DNA from: an uncultured Eubacterium sp.
GTDB lineage: Bacteria > Bacillota > Clostridia > Lachnospirales > Lachnospiraceae
Direction of reading: 5' to 3'
Assembly: GCA_947178105.1 (NCBI GenBank)
Contig: CAMWXD010000012.1
Location: 20,271-84,270, forward strand
Length of the DNA: 64,000 nt
Every line of letters begins with the position of its first letter. Position 1 is the first letter of the stretch. Under the pieces are notes generated by a model. That model ran no database searches. It saw only the letters and a program-made list of their open reading frames with translations, and was not told where the DNA came from. A program made the position numbers and the translations under genes. Positions 57,145-64,000 of this stretch are shown one piece after another.

Positions 57145-58126
57145 TTATGCGGTACATATGAAAAAAGCGTTGCAAGAGATAAAAAAACAGAGATTTAAAG
57201 ACTACGAAATAATAGTTTCGGATGATTGTTCCACAGATGATTCTGTATCTGTTGTAAAAGCATTTATGAAAGCAAACCCAAAGTTAAATATCCGTCTGCT
57301 TGAAAACAGAAAAAATGAAGGAATTATAGCGAATAAGAACAAAATAATAGAAAACTGTAAAGGCAAATATTTAATGCTTTGTGATGCAGATGACTGGATG
57401 GGAAATGCTTGTTTGGAAAAAATTGCGGATGTCATATATAAAGAAGAGCCAGACCGGGTGTTGGTAGAAGTTGCACATATTGATGAAAATGGGAAAGTGA
57501 TTCAGATAGAGCATCTGGTAGAGAACCAGACAAGATGGGGATGGAATATTTTTCACGGAAGCGTATTTAAGGTAGAAATACTGAGGAAATATGGCATTAA
57601 AATTCAAGGGCCCCTGGATGACTTGTATTTTACAATTGAGTTTGCGAAATATGGAAAGAGAGTATCTTTTATAAGAGAGGTTTTATATTATTGGAATGTA
57701 CATTTGGATTCAGCAGGAAGAAAGGCACCTTTAAGAATAGAATACCAGGAATTATGTGAACCTTTTCTATACATAGGCAGAGTGATTCGTTTTCTTGAAA
57801 AACGGCATGATAGAGATTATAAAAAAGATAGGGAAGAAGTAAGGCTTGTTGCGCTTAAATTGTATTATTTTAGGATCTTGTTTAATGGACAGAATGTCAG
57901 TTTGAAAGAGAAAATAAAACTATATAAAACCCTTCAGAAAACGATGGCGGAAGTGGATAAAAATTATTTAAAAAATGATTATTTATCCACAAAATCTGAT
58001 TGCCCTTTGCGTCCATATGCAATGAATATCATCAAGTTATGTGCAGGATTGGAAAGGCTGCATCTTATGCCATTTGCATTGATGGGATATCATATTGCGG
58101 CGAAGTTTAAATATTTTGATCAATAA
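57107..58126 (+). CDS. Glycosyltransferase family 2
   Basis: 339 residues. The GT-A fold begins LITIGIASYNYAVHMKKALQ and continues with VSDDCSTDDSVSVVKAF and the metal site MLCDADDWMG. The C-terminal half is helical without membrane spans. A strong GGAGAGGAG lies just before the ATG, inside the flippase gene, so the two are coupled. Donor and acceptor are unknown. It is the last simple glycosyltransferase of the locus. Confidence 0.88.
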   Translation: MQPLITIGIASYNYAVHMKKALQEIKKQRFKDYEIIVSDDCSTDDSVSVVKAFMKANPKLNIRLLENRKNEGIIANKNKIIENCKGKYLMLCDADDWMGNACLEKIADVIYKEEPDRVLVEVAHIDENGKVIQIEHLVENQTRWGWNIFHGSVFKVEILRKYGIKIQGPLDDLYFTIEFAKYGKRVSFIREVLYYWNVHLDSAGRKAPLRIEYQELCEPFLYIGRVIRFLEKRHDRDYKKDREEVRLVALKLYYFRILFNGQNVSLKEKIKLYKTLQKTMAEVDKNYLKNDYLSTKSDCPLRPYAMNIIKLCAGLERLHLMPFALMGYHIAAKFKYFDQ

Positions 58127-58197
58127 GAAGCGGGTATTAATGAAGTGTAGAATATGTGAAAAATAACAAAGGCGAGTAAATGAATGGAGGATAAAAA

Positions 58198-59327
58198 ATG
58201 ATGGAAGGGAAACCTTTGGAAAATCAAGTCTCAAGATTCCGAAAAGATATTTTGAAAGGGGGGGGTATGAGACATCCGAGAAAGAATACAGTTTAAAAAA
58301 TATATATCAGAACGATAGAATCATACTCAAAGACAGGCTTCCTTTGAAAATACCTTTGTGCCTGTCTATAGAGCCAAGTAATATTTGTAATTTCAAATGT
58401 GCAATGTGCTTTCATGGAAATAATGAGCAGGATGAGAAAGCCGGACCATTTATAAATATGGATTGGAAGATTTTTGAAAAGACAATATGTGATTTGAAAG
58501 CCTGGACGAAAGCAGCCAGTGAAAAAATAAAGCTTGTTAAATTATATTCATTGGGAGAGCCTTTGCTTCATCCGGGATTAACAGATATGGTAAAGGAAAT
58601 AAAAGAAGCTGGCTTAGCAGAGCAGATAGAGATTACTACAAATGGTTTCTTATTAACGGAAGAGGTTTCAATCAAGCTGATTTTATATGGTCTTGATACA
58701 ATTCGGTTTTCGATCTATGGGGTCGATGAGGAATATCACAGGCGTATAACAAAATCATCTGTATCCGTTGATGATATTTTTAGAAATGTGAAGTTTCTTT
58801 ATGAGGAAAGAAACCGCAGAGGGAAAAACAAACCTAAAATTCTTGCTAAGATGTTTGATGCAGGCAGTGAGGTTAACAGTTGTTTTTTGAAACGTTATGG
58901 GGAGGTTGCTGATATAGCTGGAATTGATGAAATCTTTAACGTAGATGTAGGAGATGGAAAAAATGTGTTTGAGAATTATTATGGTTCTGAGGAAAAAAGC
59001 TATGAGGAACCAATGCATTTGAAAGCAGATGCTGCAAAAAGGCCTTGCAGGTATCCTTTTACGCATATGACGATAAGAAGCGATGGTAATGTCGTTTCGT
59101 GCTGTTCAGATTGGCAGAAAGAGCTGAGGATTGGAAATGTTATGGAACATTCGTTGCAGGAACTTTGGGAGTCGAGGTCGTTGTACCAGATTCGCAAGCA
59201 GATGCTTAAGACACAGGGACAATGCTTTAAAGCCTGCCGATCCTGCGGGATACCATACCGGGATCTTTCTCAGGATTCTATCACAGATGTAAAGATTGAT
59301 AGGTTTGGATATGAAAATGACTTTTAA
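58198..59327 (+). CDS. Radical SAM/SPASM protein, out of frame at a G8 tract
   Basis: GGAGG seven bases before ATG 58198 opens a frame MMEGKPLENQVSRFRKDILK that reaches eight G (58258-58265) and then stops at 58296. The frame shifted by one continues YETSEKEYSLKNIYQNDRII into the radical SAM domain (SNICNFKCAMCFHGN, the CxxxCxxC cluster site) and a C-terminal SPASM-type cysteine set (VVSCCSDW, CFKACRSCG) ending at 59327. With nine G the protein would be one chain of 376 residues. The TTG at 58344 has no ribosome binding site and would cut off the N-terminus. Its substrate is unknown; it may modify a sugar of the glycan. Confidence 0.85.
58258..58265 (+). repeat. G8 homopolymer tract in the radical SAM gene
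   Basis: Eight G in GAAAGGGGGGGGTATG, 20 codons after the start. As in the FkbM gene, one more G restores the full frame. Confidence 0.9.
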
Positions 59328-59345
59328 TATGGGAAATGGGATAAG

Positions 59346-61181
59346 ATGAAAATAAAGATATCAGATTATATTGCAGATTTTTTGACAAAAAAAGGGATAC
59401 ACACTGTTTTTACTGTTGTAGGAGGCGGTGCAATGCATTTGAATGATTCCTTTGGGCATCACGGGTCGTTGCACTGTATTTATCAGCATCACGAGCAGGC
59501 ATGTAGCATGGCCGCAGAAGGATATGCAAGAATCGATAACAGGATGGCAGCAGTTTGTGTTACAAGCGGGCCAGGCGCGGTCAATGCATTGAATGGAGTT
59601 GCAGGTGCTTATATGGATTCCATTCCCATGCTTGTATTTTCCGGGCAGACAAAGACTACTTTTACCATACGATACAATGGGCTTGGACTTCGTACCTTTG
59701 GGAATCAGGAATTTGATATTGTGTCCGCGCTGGGAAAAATGACCAAATATTGTGAGATGATTGTTGATCCAGGGAGAATTCGATATTGTCTGGAAAAGGC
59801 TTATGAAACAGCTATATCAGGCAGGCCAGGCCCATGCTGGCTCGACATTCCGCTTGATGTGCAGGGTGCTTATGTAGATTCAGAAGAGCTCATAGGTTAC
59901 CATTCTGAGCATTGCGTTAACAGTAGTGCAGCAGCCGGATTATATGAAAATGATATTCTGAAACTGGTTGAGAGGATGCATTTGGCACAAAGGCCTGTCA
60001 TATATGCGGGAAATGGCATCCGGCTGGCCAATGCTGCGAAAGACTTTATGAATCTTGTAGAAAAAATAAGAATTCCGGTTGTGACATGTTGGAACAGCAT
60101 AGATCTGATCCCCACAGAAAGCTGGTATTATGCGGGACGCGGCGGGATTATGGGGGATCGCAGCGGTAATTTTGCCGTCCAGAACAGTGACTTGATGATT
60201 GCGATTGGCAGCAGGCTCAATTTATACCAAATTGGTTATGAGACACAGACGTGGGCAAGGGCTGCATATAAGGTCATGGTAGATATTGATGAGAAGGAGC
60301 TTTTTAAACCTACCCTGCATCTGGATCTTCCTATCTGTATGGATGCAGGCAGATTCATCCGTTCATTTAAGAAAGCAACCAGCGTCAGTGGTTATGAGAA
60401 TACGAGATTTGACAACTGGCTGGAACAATGCAATGCATGGAAGAAAAAATATCCTGTAGTAAATACCAGGCATTATGAGCAGAAAGATGCTGTAAATATC
60501 TATGCTTTTATGGACCAGTTAAGCCGGAAAGCATCTGCTGGTTCTGTTACAGTAGTTTCAAACGGCTCTGCAAGTGTCACAGGCAGCCAGGCGTATCATA
60601 TTGAGAAGGATCAAAGGTTTATTATGAATTGCGCAATGTCGTCTATGGGTTATGGGCTTCCTGCTTCTATTGGAGCTGCGGCTGCCAGAAATGGCAGGGA
60701 TGTTATCTGCATCGAGGGCGATGGAAGCATACAAATGAATATCCAGGAGCTTGCGACTTTGGCGGCGAATCGTCTGCCTGTGAAAGTATTTATTATGAAC
60801 AATCATGGATATCATCAGATCAGGCAGACACAAAGAAATGTATTTCCAGACAGAAAGCCAGTAGGAATAGGGCCTGAGAGCGGGGATATATGCTTTCCTG
60901 ATTTTTCTTATATAGCAAAGTCATATGGGCTTGCTTATTACAAAATAGAAAATATGGAGCATTTGGCAGACAGACTGGAAAAAATTCTGTCTATGGAAGG
61001 ATGCTGTATCTGTGAGGTTTTGTGTGATATAAAACAGGGATTCCAACCAAAGTCTGCAACAAAACGTCTGGAAGATGGGACATTGGTTTCACCGCCATTG
61101 GAAGATCTCATGCCATTTCTGCCGAGAGATGAGTTAAAGAACAATATGTATATTCCGTTAGTTGTAGAAGGGAGGACATAG
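59346..61181 (+). CDS. TPP-dependent acetolactate-synthase-like enzyme (YerE-like)
   Basis: 611 residues in the three-domain order of TPP enzymes. The N-terminal domain has the cofactor-activating Glu50 (QHHEQACSMAAEGYAR). The C-terminal domain has the TPP/Mg motif EGDGSIQMN (Asp459) followed by IMNNHGYHQI. In Yersinia, YerE is an acetolactate-synthase relative that adds a two-carbon unit from pyruvate to a CDP-4-keto-3,6-dideoxyhexose, giving the branched sugar yersiniose. The presence here with RfbF and RfbH supports a similar branched sugar. It is not a housekeeping IlvB: no regulatory subunit gene follows, and it lies inside the glycan operon. Confidence 0.82.
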   Translation: MKIKISDYIADFLTKKGIHTVFTVVGGGAMHLNDSFGHHGSLHCIYQHHEQACSMAAEGYARIDNRMAAVCVTSGPGAVNALNGVAGAYMDSIPMLVFSGQTKTTFTIRYNGLGLRTFGNQEFDIVSALGKMTKYCEMIVDPGRIRYCLEKAYETAISGRPGPCWLDIPLDVQGAYVDSEELIGYHSEHCVNSSAAAGLYENDILKLVERMHLAQRPVIYAGNGIRLANAAKDFMNLVEKIRIPVVTCWNSIDLIPTESWYYAGRGGIMGDRSGNFAVQNSDLMIAIGSRLNLYQIGYETQTWARAAYKVMVDIDEKELFKPTLHLDLPICMDAGRFIRSFKKATSVSGYENTRFDNWLEQCNAWKKKYPVVNTRHYEQKDAVNIYAFMDQLSRKASAGSVTVVSNGSASVTGSQAYHIEKDQRFIMNCAMSSMGYGLPASIGAAAARNGRDVICIEGDGSIQMNIQELATLAANRLPVKVFIMNNHGYHQIRQTQRNVFPDRKPVGIGPESGDICFPDFSYIAKSYGLAYYKIENMEHLADRLEKILSMEGCCICEVLCDIKQGFQPKSATKRLEDGTLVSPPLEDLMPFLPRDELKNNMYIPLVVEGRT

Positions 61182-61182
61182 A

Positions 61183-61926
61183 ATGGGAAGGTTTAAAGGT
61201 AAAATAGCTGTTATAACTGGAGCAACATCTGGTATCGGGGCAGCAACAGCAAAGGCATTCTGCAAGGAGGGATGTGAAGTTATAATTTTAGGAAGAAATG
61301 AAGAAAGGGGAACTTCTGTAGTCCATGAAATTCGATCTTTTGGAACGGGAAGTGCTGTATTCAGAAAATGTGATGTGTGTTCCTACGAATCGATACAAAA
61401 TGTGAGAAAATGGATTGGCGAGAATTATCAGAAGGTGGATATTCTTTTTAACAATTCAGGAGTATTTATTACGCGAAGCCTTGAGGATATTGATATCAGA
61501 GAATGGGAATTAACCTTTCGCACAAATATGGATGGCACAATGTATATGACAAAGATGTTTATAGATATGCTTGTGAAAAATAGAGGATGCATTATCAACA
61601 ATGCTTCCATTAGTGGGCTGGAGTCTTTTACAAGCGGTACGAAAAATTATATGTATGGGGCATCCAAAGCAGCATTGATCAAGTTTACAAAATTATGTGC
61701 ATTGAATTATGCCGGTGATGTCAGAGTAAATGCGATTTGTCCAGGCATTGTAGATACTGAAATATTTACAAACCGGGATTTTTCAAGATTTGACGGGACA
61801 ATACCACTAGGTAGGCTGGCAGCGCCAGAAGAGATTGCACGAACTGTGCTGTTTCTTGCATCGGAAGATGCATCTTATATCACCGGGGCAGTGATACCTG
61901 TAGATGGCGGAGCTTCATTGTTATAA
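61183..61926 (+). CDS. Short-chain dehydrogenase/reductase
   Basis: 247 residues. NAD(P) site TGATSGIGAA, NNSG in place of the usual NNAG, and catalytic Tyr158/Lys162 (YGASK) preceded by a Ser in INNASISG. The C-terminal YITGAVIPVDGGAS is standard. GGGAGG stands before the ATG, directly after the TPP enzyme stop. By position it could be the ketoreductase that follows the YerE-like step (the role of YerF), reducing the two-carbon branch or the ring ketone. That is inference. Confidence 0.88.
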   Translation: MGRFKGKIAVITGATSGIGAATAKAFCKEGCEVIILGRNEERGTSVVHEIRSFGTGSAVFRKCDVCSYESIQNVRKWIGENYQKVDILFNNSGVFITRSLEDIDIREWELTFRTNMDGTMYMTKMFIDMLVKNRGCIINNASISGLESFTSGTKNYMYGASKAALIKFTKLCALNYAGDVRVNAICPGIVDTEIFTNRDFSRFDGTIPLGRLAAPEEIARTVLFLASEDASYITGAVIPVDGGASLL

Positions 61927-61944
61927 AAATGGGAGGCACTTTTA

Positions 61945-62997
61945 ATGAGGGAAGATATTATTCGGGAGGATTTGGAAGATATTTTCAGCCGGGATGTACC
62001 ATGGGAAATGTTGGACAATAAGACAGTATTTCTCTCTGGATCTTATGGTATGCTTGCATCCTATGTTGTTTTTTTTCTGATGTATTTGAATGACGTGAAG
62101 GGAATATCTGTAAATGTGATAGCCCAGGGGAGAAGTAAAAAGAAAGCAAGGCTGCGTTTTGAAAAATTTTGGAATCATAAAAATTTCCGGTTTACAGACG
62201 CAGATATTCTATTGTCCATACATGAAGATATCGAGCATTTAGATTATGTGATCCATGCAGCGGGGCTGGCAGATCCACGGTCTTATTCTTTAAAGCCGGT
62301 AGAAGTAATAGAAGGAAATGCAATAGGAACTTATCAGATGTTAAAGCTCGCACGGGATCATAAATCTTTGGGGTTTTTATATTTCAGTTCTGGTGAAATA
62401 TATGGAAAAGTGGAGGAACCGGAAACAATTACAGAGATCACGGCAGGTGCAATGGATCCGTTAAATGCACAAAGTTGCTATGGAGAAAGTAAAAGGCTCG
62501 GTGAGACACTTTGTGCAGCTTTTTACAGAGAGTATGGGCTGCAAACTAAAATAGCCAGAATAGGCCATACATATGGCCCGACTATGAATATAGATAACGA
62601 TCCAAGGGTGTTTGCAAGCTTTATGAAGTGTATTATAAAAAGCAGAGATATCGTATTATATAGCGACGGACTGGCAAAACGCCCATTTTGTTATATTGCG
62701 GATGCTGTTGCGGCTTATTTTCTGATACTATTAAAGGGGAATCCTGGAGAAGCATATAATGTATCAAATAACCAGCAGTTTTTGTCTGTGCGTGAGCTTG
62801 CAGAAATGATGGCATCCCTGCCGCAGGATCGTGTAGGAGTATCTTTTCAAAAAAGAGAACAACAAGATCGGTATCTGGAAAATAATGTTAATAAGGATAA
62901 CAGGATTTTAGAGGATAAATTGAGAAATTTAGGTTGGGAAACCCGCTATAGTGCCAGGGATGGATTTGGCAGGGTATACAAATACTTTATAGATTAA
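61945..62997 (+). CDS. NAD-dependent epimerase/dehydratase family protein
   Basis: 350 residues, extended SDR. The cofactor loop is SGSYGMLASYVVFFL, the catalytic pair Tyr179/Lys183 (YGESK), and the substrate region IGHTYGPTMNIDNDPRVFA resembles UDP-glucuronate decarboxylases. In the position where 4,6-dehydratases have TDE it reads SSGEIYG, so it is not a normal CDP-glucose 4,6-dehydratase; the missing RfbG function is therefore not clearly covered by it. GGGAGG precedes the ATG. It is the last gene of the locus; no terminator with a T-run was seen after it. Confidence 0.82.
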   Translation: MREDIIREDLEDIFSRDVPWEMLDNKTVFLSGSYGMLASYVVFFLMYLNDVKGISVNVIAQGRSKKKARLRFEKFWNHKNFRFTDADILLSIHEDIEHLDYVIHAAGLADPRSYSLKPVEVIEGNAIGTYQMLKLARDHKSLGFLYFSSGEIYGKVEEPETITEITAGAMDPLNAQSCYGESKRLGETLCAAFYREYGLQTKIARIGHTYGPTMNIDNDPRVFASFMKCIIKSRDIVLYSDGLAKRPFCYIADAVAAYFLILLKGNPGEAYNVSNNQQFLSVRELAEMMASLPQDRVGVSFQKREQQDRYLENNVNKDNRILEDKLRNLGWETRYSARDGFGRVYKYFID

Positions 62998-63049
62998 TTC
63001 TTATAATCGGGTAGAAGATACCCAGATTTCCCGCATCCGGCTCCTTGCC

Positions 63050-63529
63050 TTATGTTTGAGTTGCTGTCTTATAAATGCTATGATAAATCTTCGGTTGTTC
63101 TAACGGACAATATTTCAGCAGTTCATTGAATTCTTCCCAGGTGTAGCTTCTTCTTTGGCTTCGTCTGTTCAGCCATTTGAAAAGCGCCTTCCGCGTTTCA
63201 TAGCAATATTGCACCAGCATCCGGGAATTGTCCGTTATGCCGTAGTACTGATAATGTCCCCTTAATTTTTGATTGGCCTTTTTTATCAGCATTGGCACTT
63301 TCATCCCACGGCTCTTTTTCATCCAATGGCCCATCTCACTGGCTTTCTTCCGAAACTTCTTCCTGCTGGTTCTCCTTTTTACCCGGAACCAGCCTTTTTG
63401 GCTTTTCGAGCAATCGTGCGTGAATCCAAGAAAATCAAAAGTTTCCGGTTTTTCTTCTCCTTTTGCTTCACAGCTTCCTTGCGCCCTGCTGCCAAATTCT
63501 ATCCGTTTTGCTTTCTCCTCTTGAAGCAA
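63050..63529 (-). pseudogene. Group II intron reverse transcriptase/maturase, C-terminal fragment
   Basis: About 159 residues on the minus strand: KPETFDFLGFTHDCSKSQKG, FRVKRRTSRKKFRKKASEMG, LRGHYQYYGITDNSRML and FKWLNRRSQRRSYTWEEFNE. These are the end of the RT thumb, the maturase domain X and the C-terminal region of LtrA-like proteins, normally 420-600 residues. The reverse transcriptase core with its YxDD is missing. No intron RNA domain V could be picked out. It marks an old insertion at the end of the glycan locus. Confidence 0.85.
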
Positions 63530-63575
63530 TTAAGCGGGCTGCAAAACATCGGCATAGGTGATAAACAAGGCCCGT

Positions 63576-63626
63576 GAAGCATCCGGCCCTTGCCGCAGGC
63601 TAATTTCAATGGGCTGGATGCGTAAC
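63576..63626. repeat. Diverged half copy of the MITE
   Basis: This stretch (GAAGCATCCGGCCC ... GGGCTGGATGCGTAAC) parallels the inner dyad and right part of the MITE (AAGGCATCCAGTCC ... GGACTGGATGCCGTTAC) with many differences. It ends three bases before the target duplication of copy 2. Confidence 0.5.
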
Positions 63627-63636
63627 GAAATTACTG

Positions 63637-63803
63637 GTTACTTTTCATACCCAGACCTTTGCACTCCGCTGCAAAGGTCGTGAGAACGTGTAAATTCAGC
63701 CTAGAAGGCATCCAGTCCTTCGCCAAAGGCGAATTTTCAATGGACTGGATGCCGTTACTTTTCACAGCACAGCCGTTTTTTTGGCTGGGGTGTGAAAAGT
63801 AAC
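63637..63803. mobile_element. MITE copy 2 (167 bp)
   Basis: Nearly identical to copy 1 in the same orientation: one base differs in the left end (CATACCC) and the T-run before the right end is one base longer. It is flanked by AATTACTG on both sides (63629-63636 and 63804-63811), a second independent 8-bp target duplication. No coding capacity. Confidence 0.9.
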
Positions 63804-63841
63804 AATTACTGGACAGGAGGACAGGCGGAACTTTTTTCTGA

Positions 63842-63870
63842 TTGTAAAGAAAATACAAAGCTGTTATAAT
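63842..63870 (+). promoter_or_regulatory. Promoter of the right-edge gene
   Basis: TTGTAA (63842-63847), 17-bp spacer, TATAAT (63865-63870), about 20 bases before the start codon at 63892, with AAAGGAAGG between. Confidence 0.75.
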
Positions 63871-63891
63871 GGTTACAGAAAGGAAGGATTC

Positions 63892-64000
63892 ATGGGCGAA
63901 GGACAAAAAGACAAAACACAAAAAGATATCCAGTGGCACCCGGCATTTGTATCCGCAATGAACCTGGAGCTTTTAGAAAACCGGAAAGACCTTGTGTTTG
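63892..64000 (+). CDS. N-terminal part of an uncharacterised protein
   Basis: 36 codons before the window ends: MGEGQKDKTQKDIQWHPAFV, then SAMNLELLENRKDLVF. A good promoter and the ribosome binding site AAAGGAAGG support the start. The DIQWHPAF opening is familiar to me from a multi-copy family of Clostridia proteins of unknown function, often found near mobile elements, but I cannot name a domain. Confidence 0.65.
   Translation, partial: MGEGQKDKTQKDIQWHPAFVSAMNLELLENRKDLVF

Noticed and set aside
59346..61181. Housekeeping acetolactate synthase (IlvB)
   Set aside because: No IlvN-type subunit follows, it lies deep in the glycan operon, and the RfbF/RfbH context favours a sugar-modifying TPP enzyme.
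61945..62997. Calling the last epimerase CDP-glucose 4,6-dehydratase (RfbG)
   Set aside because: The TDE motif of 4,6-dehydratases reads SGE here and the substrate loop resembles decarboxylases, so the assignment would only fill a pathway gap.

Overview
The window looks like chromosome of a gut Firmicute of the class Clostridia, most likely a Lachnospiraceae member. The reasons are strong GGAGG-type ribosome binding sites with some TTG starts, a YesM/YesN two-component system beside a carbohydrate ABC transporter, GH78 rhamnosidases, GPH and OFA family transporters, a bile-acid/enoate-reductase type flavoenzyme, and remnants of Firmicute mobile elements. No rRNA or tRNA gene was seen, so the genus is not settled.

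Region 1 (1-11.8 kb): the tail of an MFS gene, then a rhamnoside-utilisation locus: GH78 rhamnosidase, sensor kinase, AraC-type response regulator, sugar-binding lipoprotein, two permeases and a second GH78-like enzyme. The same 38-bp motif sits in front of both the first rhamnosidase and the binding protein, next to matching promoters.

Region 2 (11.8-25.5 kb): a patchwork of intact single genes (small conserved-looking protein, TrmB regulator, ilvC, cyclopropane synthase, Rpn nuclease, DUF1349, mgtE, LysR, YczE-like, ROK) mixed with decayed fragments (AraC pieces, GH1, MobC, transglutaminase-like) and one 166-bp MITE.

Region 3 (25.5-32.8 kb): polyol dehydrogenase plus GPH symporter, then a LysR regulator, an old-yellow-enzyme type Fe-S flavoenzyme and an OFA-family MFS carrier.

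Region 4 (32.8-63.0 kb): a surface-glycan locus of about 20 genes on the + strand. It begins with what reads as an invertible promoter: a perfect 22-bp inverted repeat flanks a 266-bp segment holding a consensus-like promoter that points into the operon. It encodes glycosyltransferases, a Wzm/Wzt-type ABC exporter, a methyltransferase with a repeat-bearing coiled coil (WbdD-like ruler candidate), a GT-C membrane transferase, a GtrB-like transferase fused to a VOC domain, and a flippase. Sugar-nucleotide genes suggest a CDP-3,6-dideoxyhexose route (RfbF, RfbH) with a TPP enzyme resembling YerE of branched-sugar (yersiniose) synthesis. There is also an unusual aldolase/MptE-like/dehydroquinate-synthase fusion followed by an FGGY kinase. 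Two genes, an FkbM methyltransferase and a radical-SAM/SPASM protein, are each out of frame at a run of exactly eight G; in both, nine G would restore one full-length protein. An invertible promoter plus two G-tract genes would make this one glycan phase-variable at several levels. Base composition appears lower in G+C from about 45 kb onward, consistent with acquisition by transfer.

Region 5 (63.0-64.0 kb): a group II intron maturase fragment, a diverged half-element and a second copy of the same MITE, then the start of a gene that runs out of the window.
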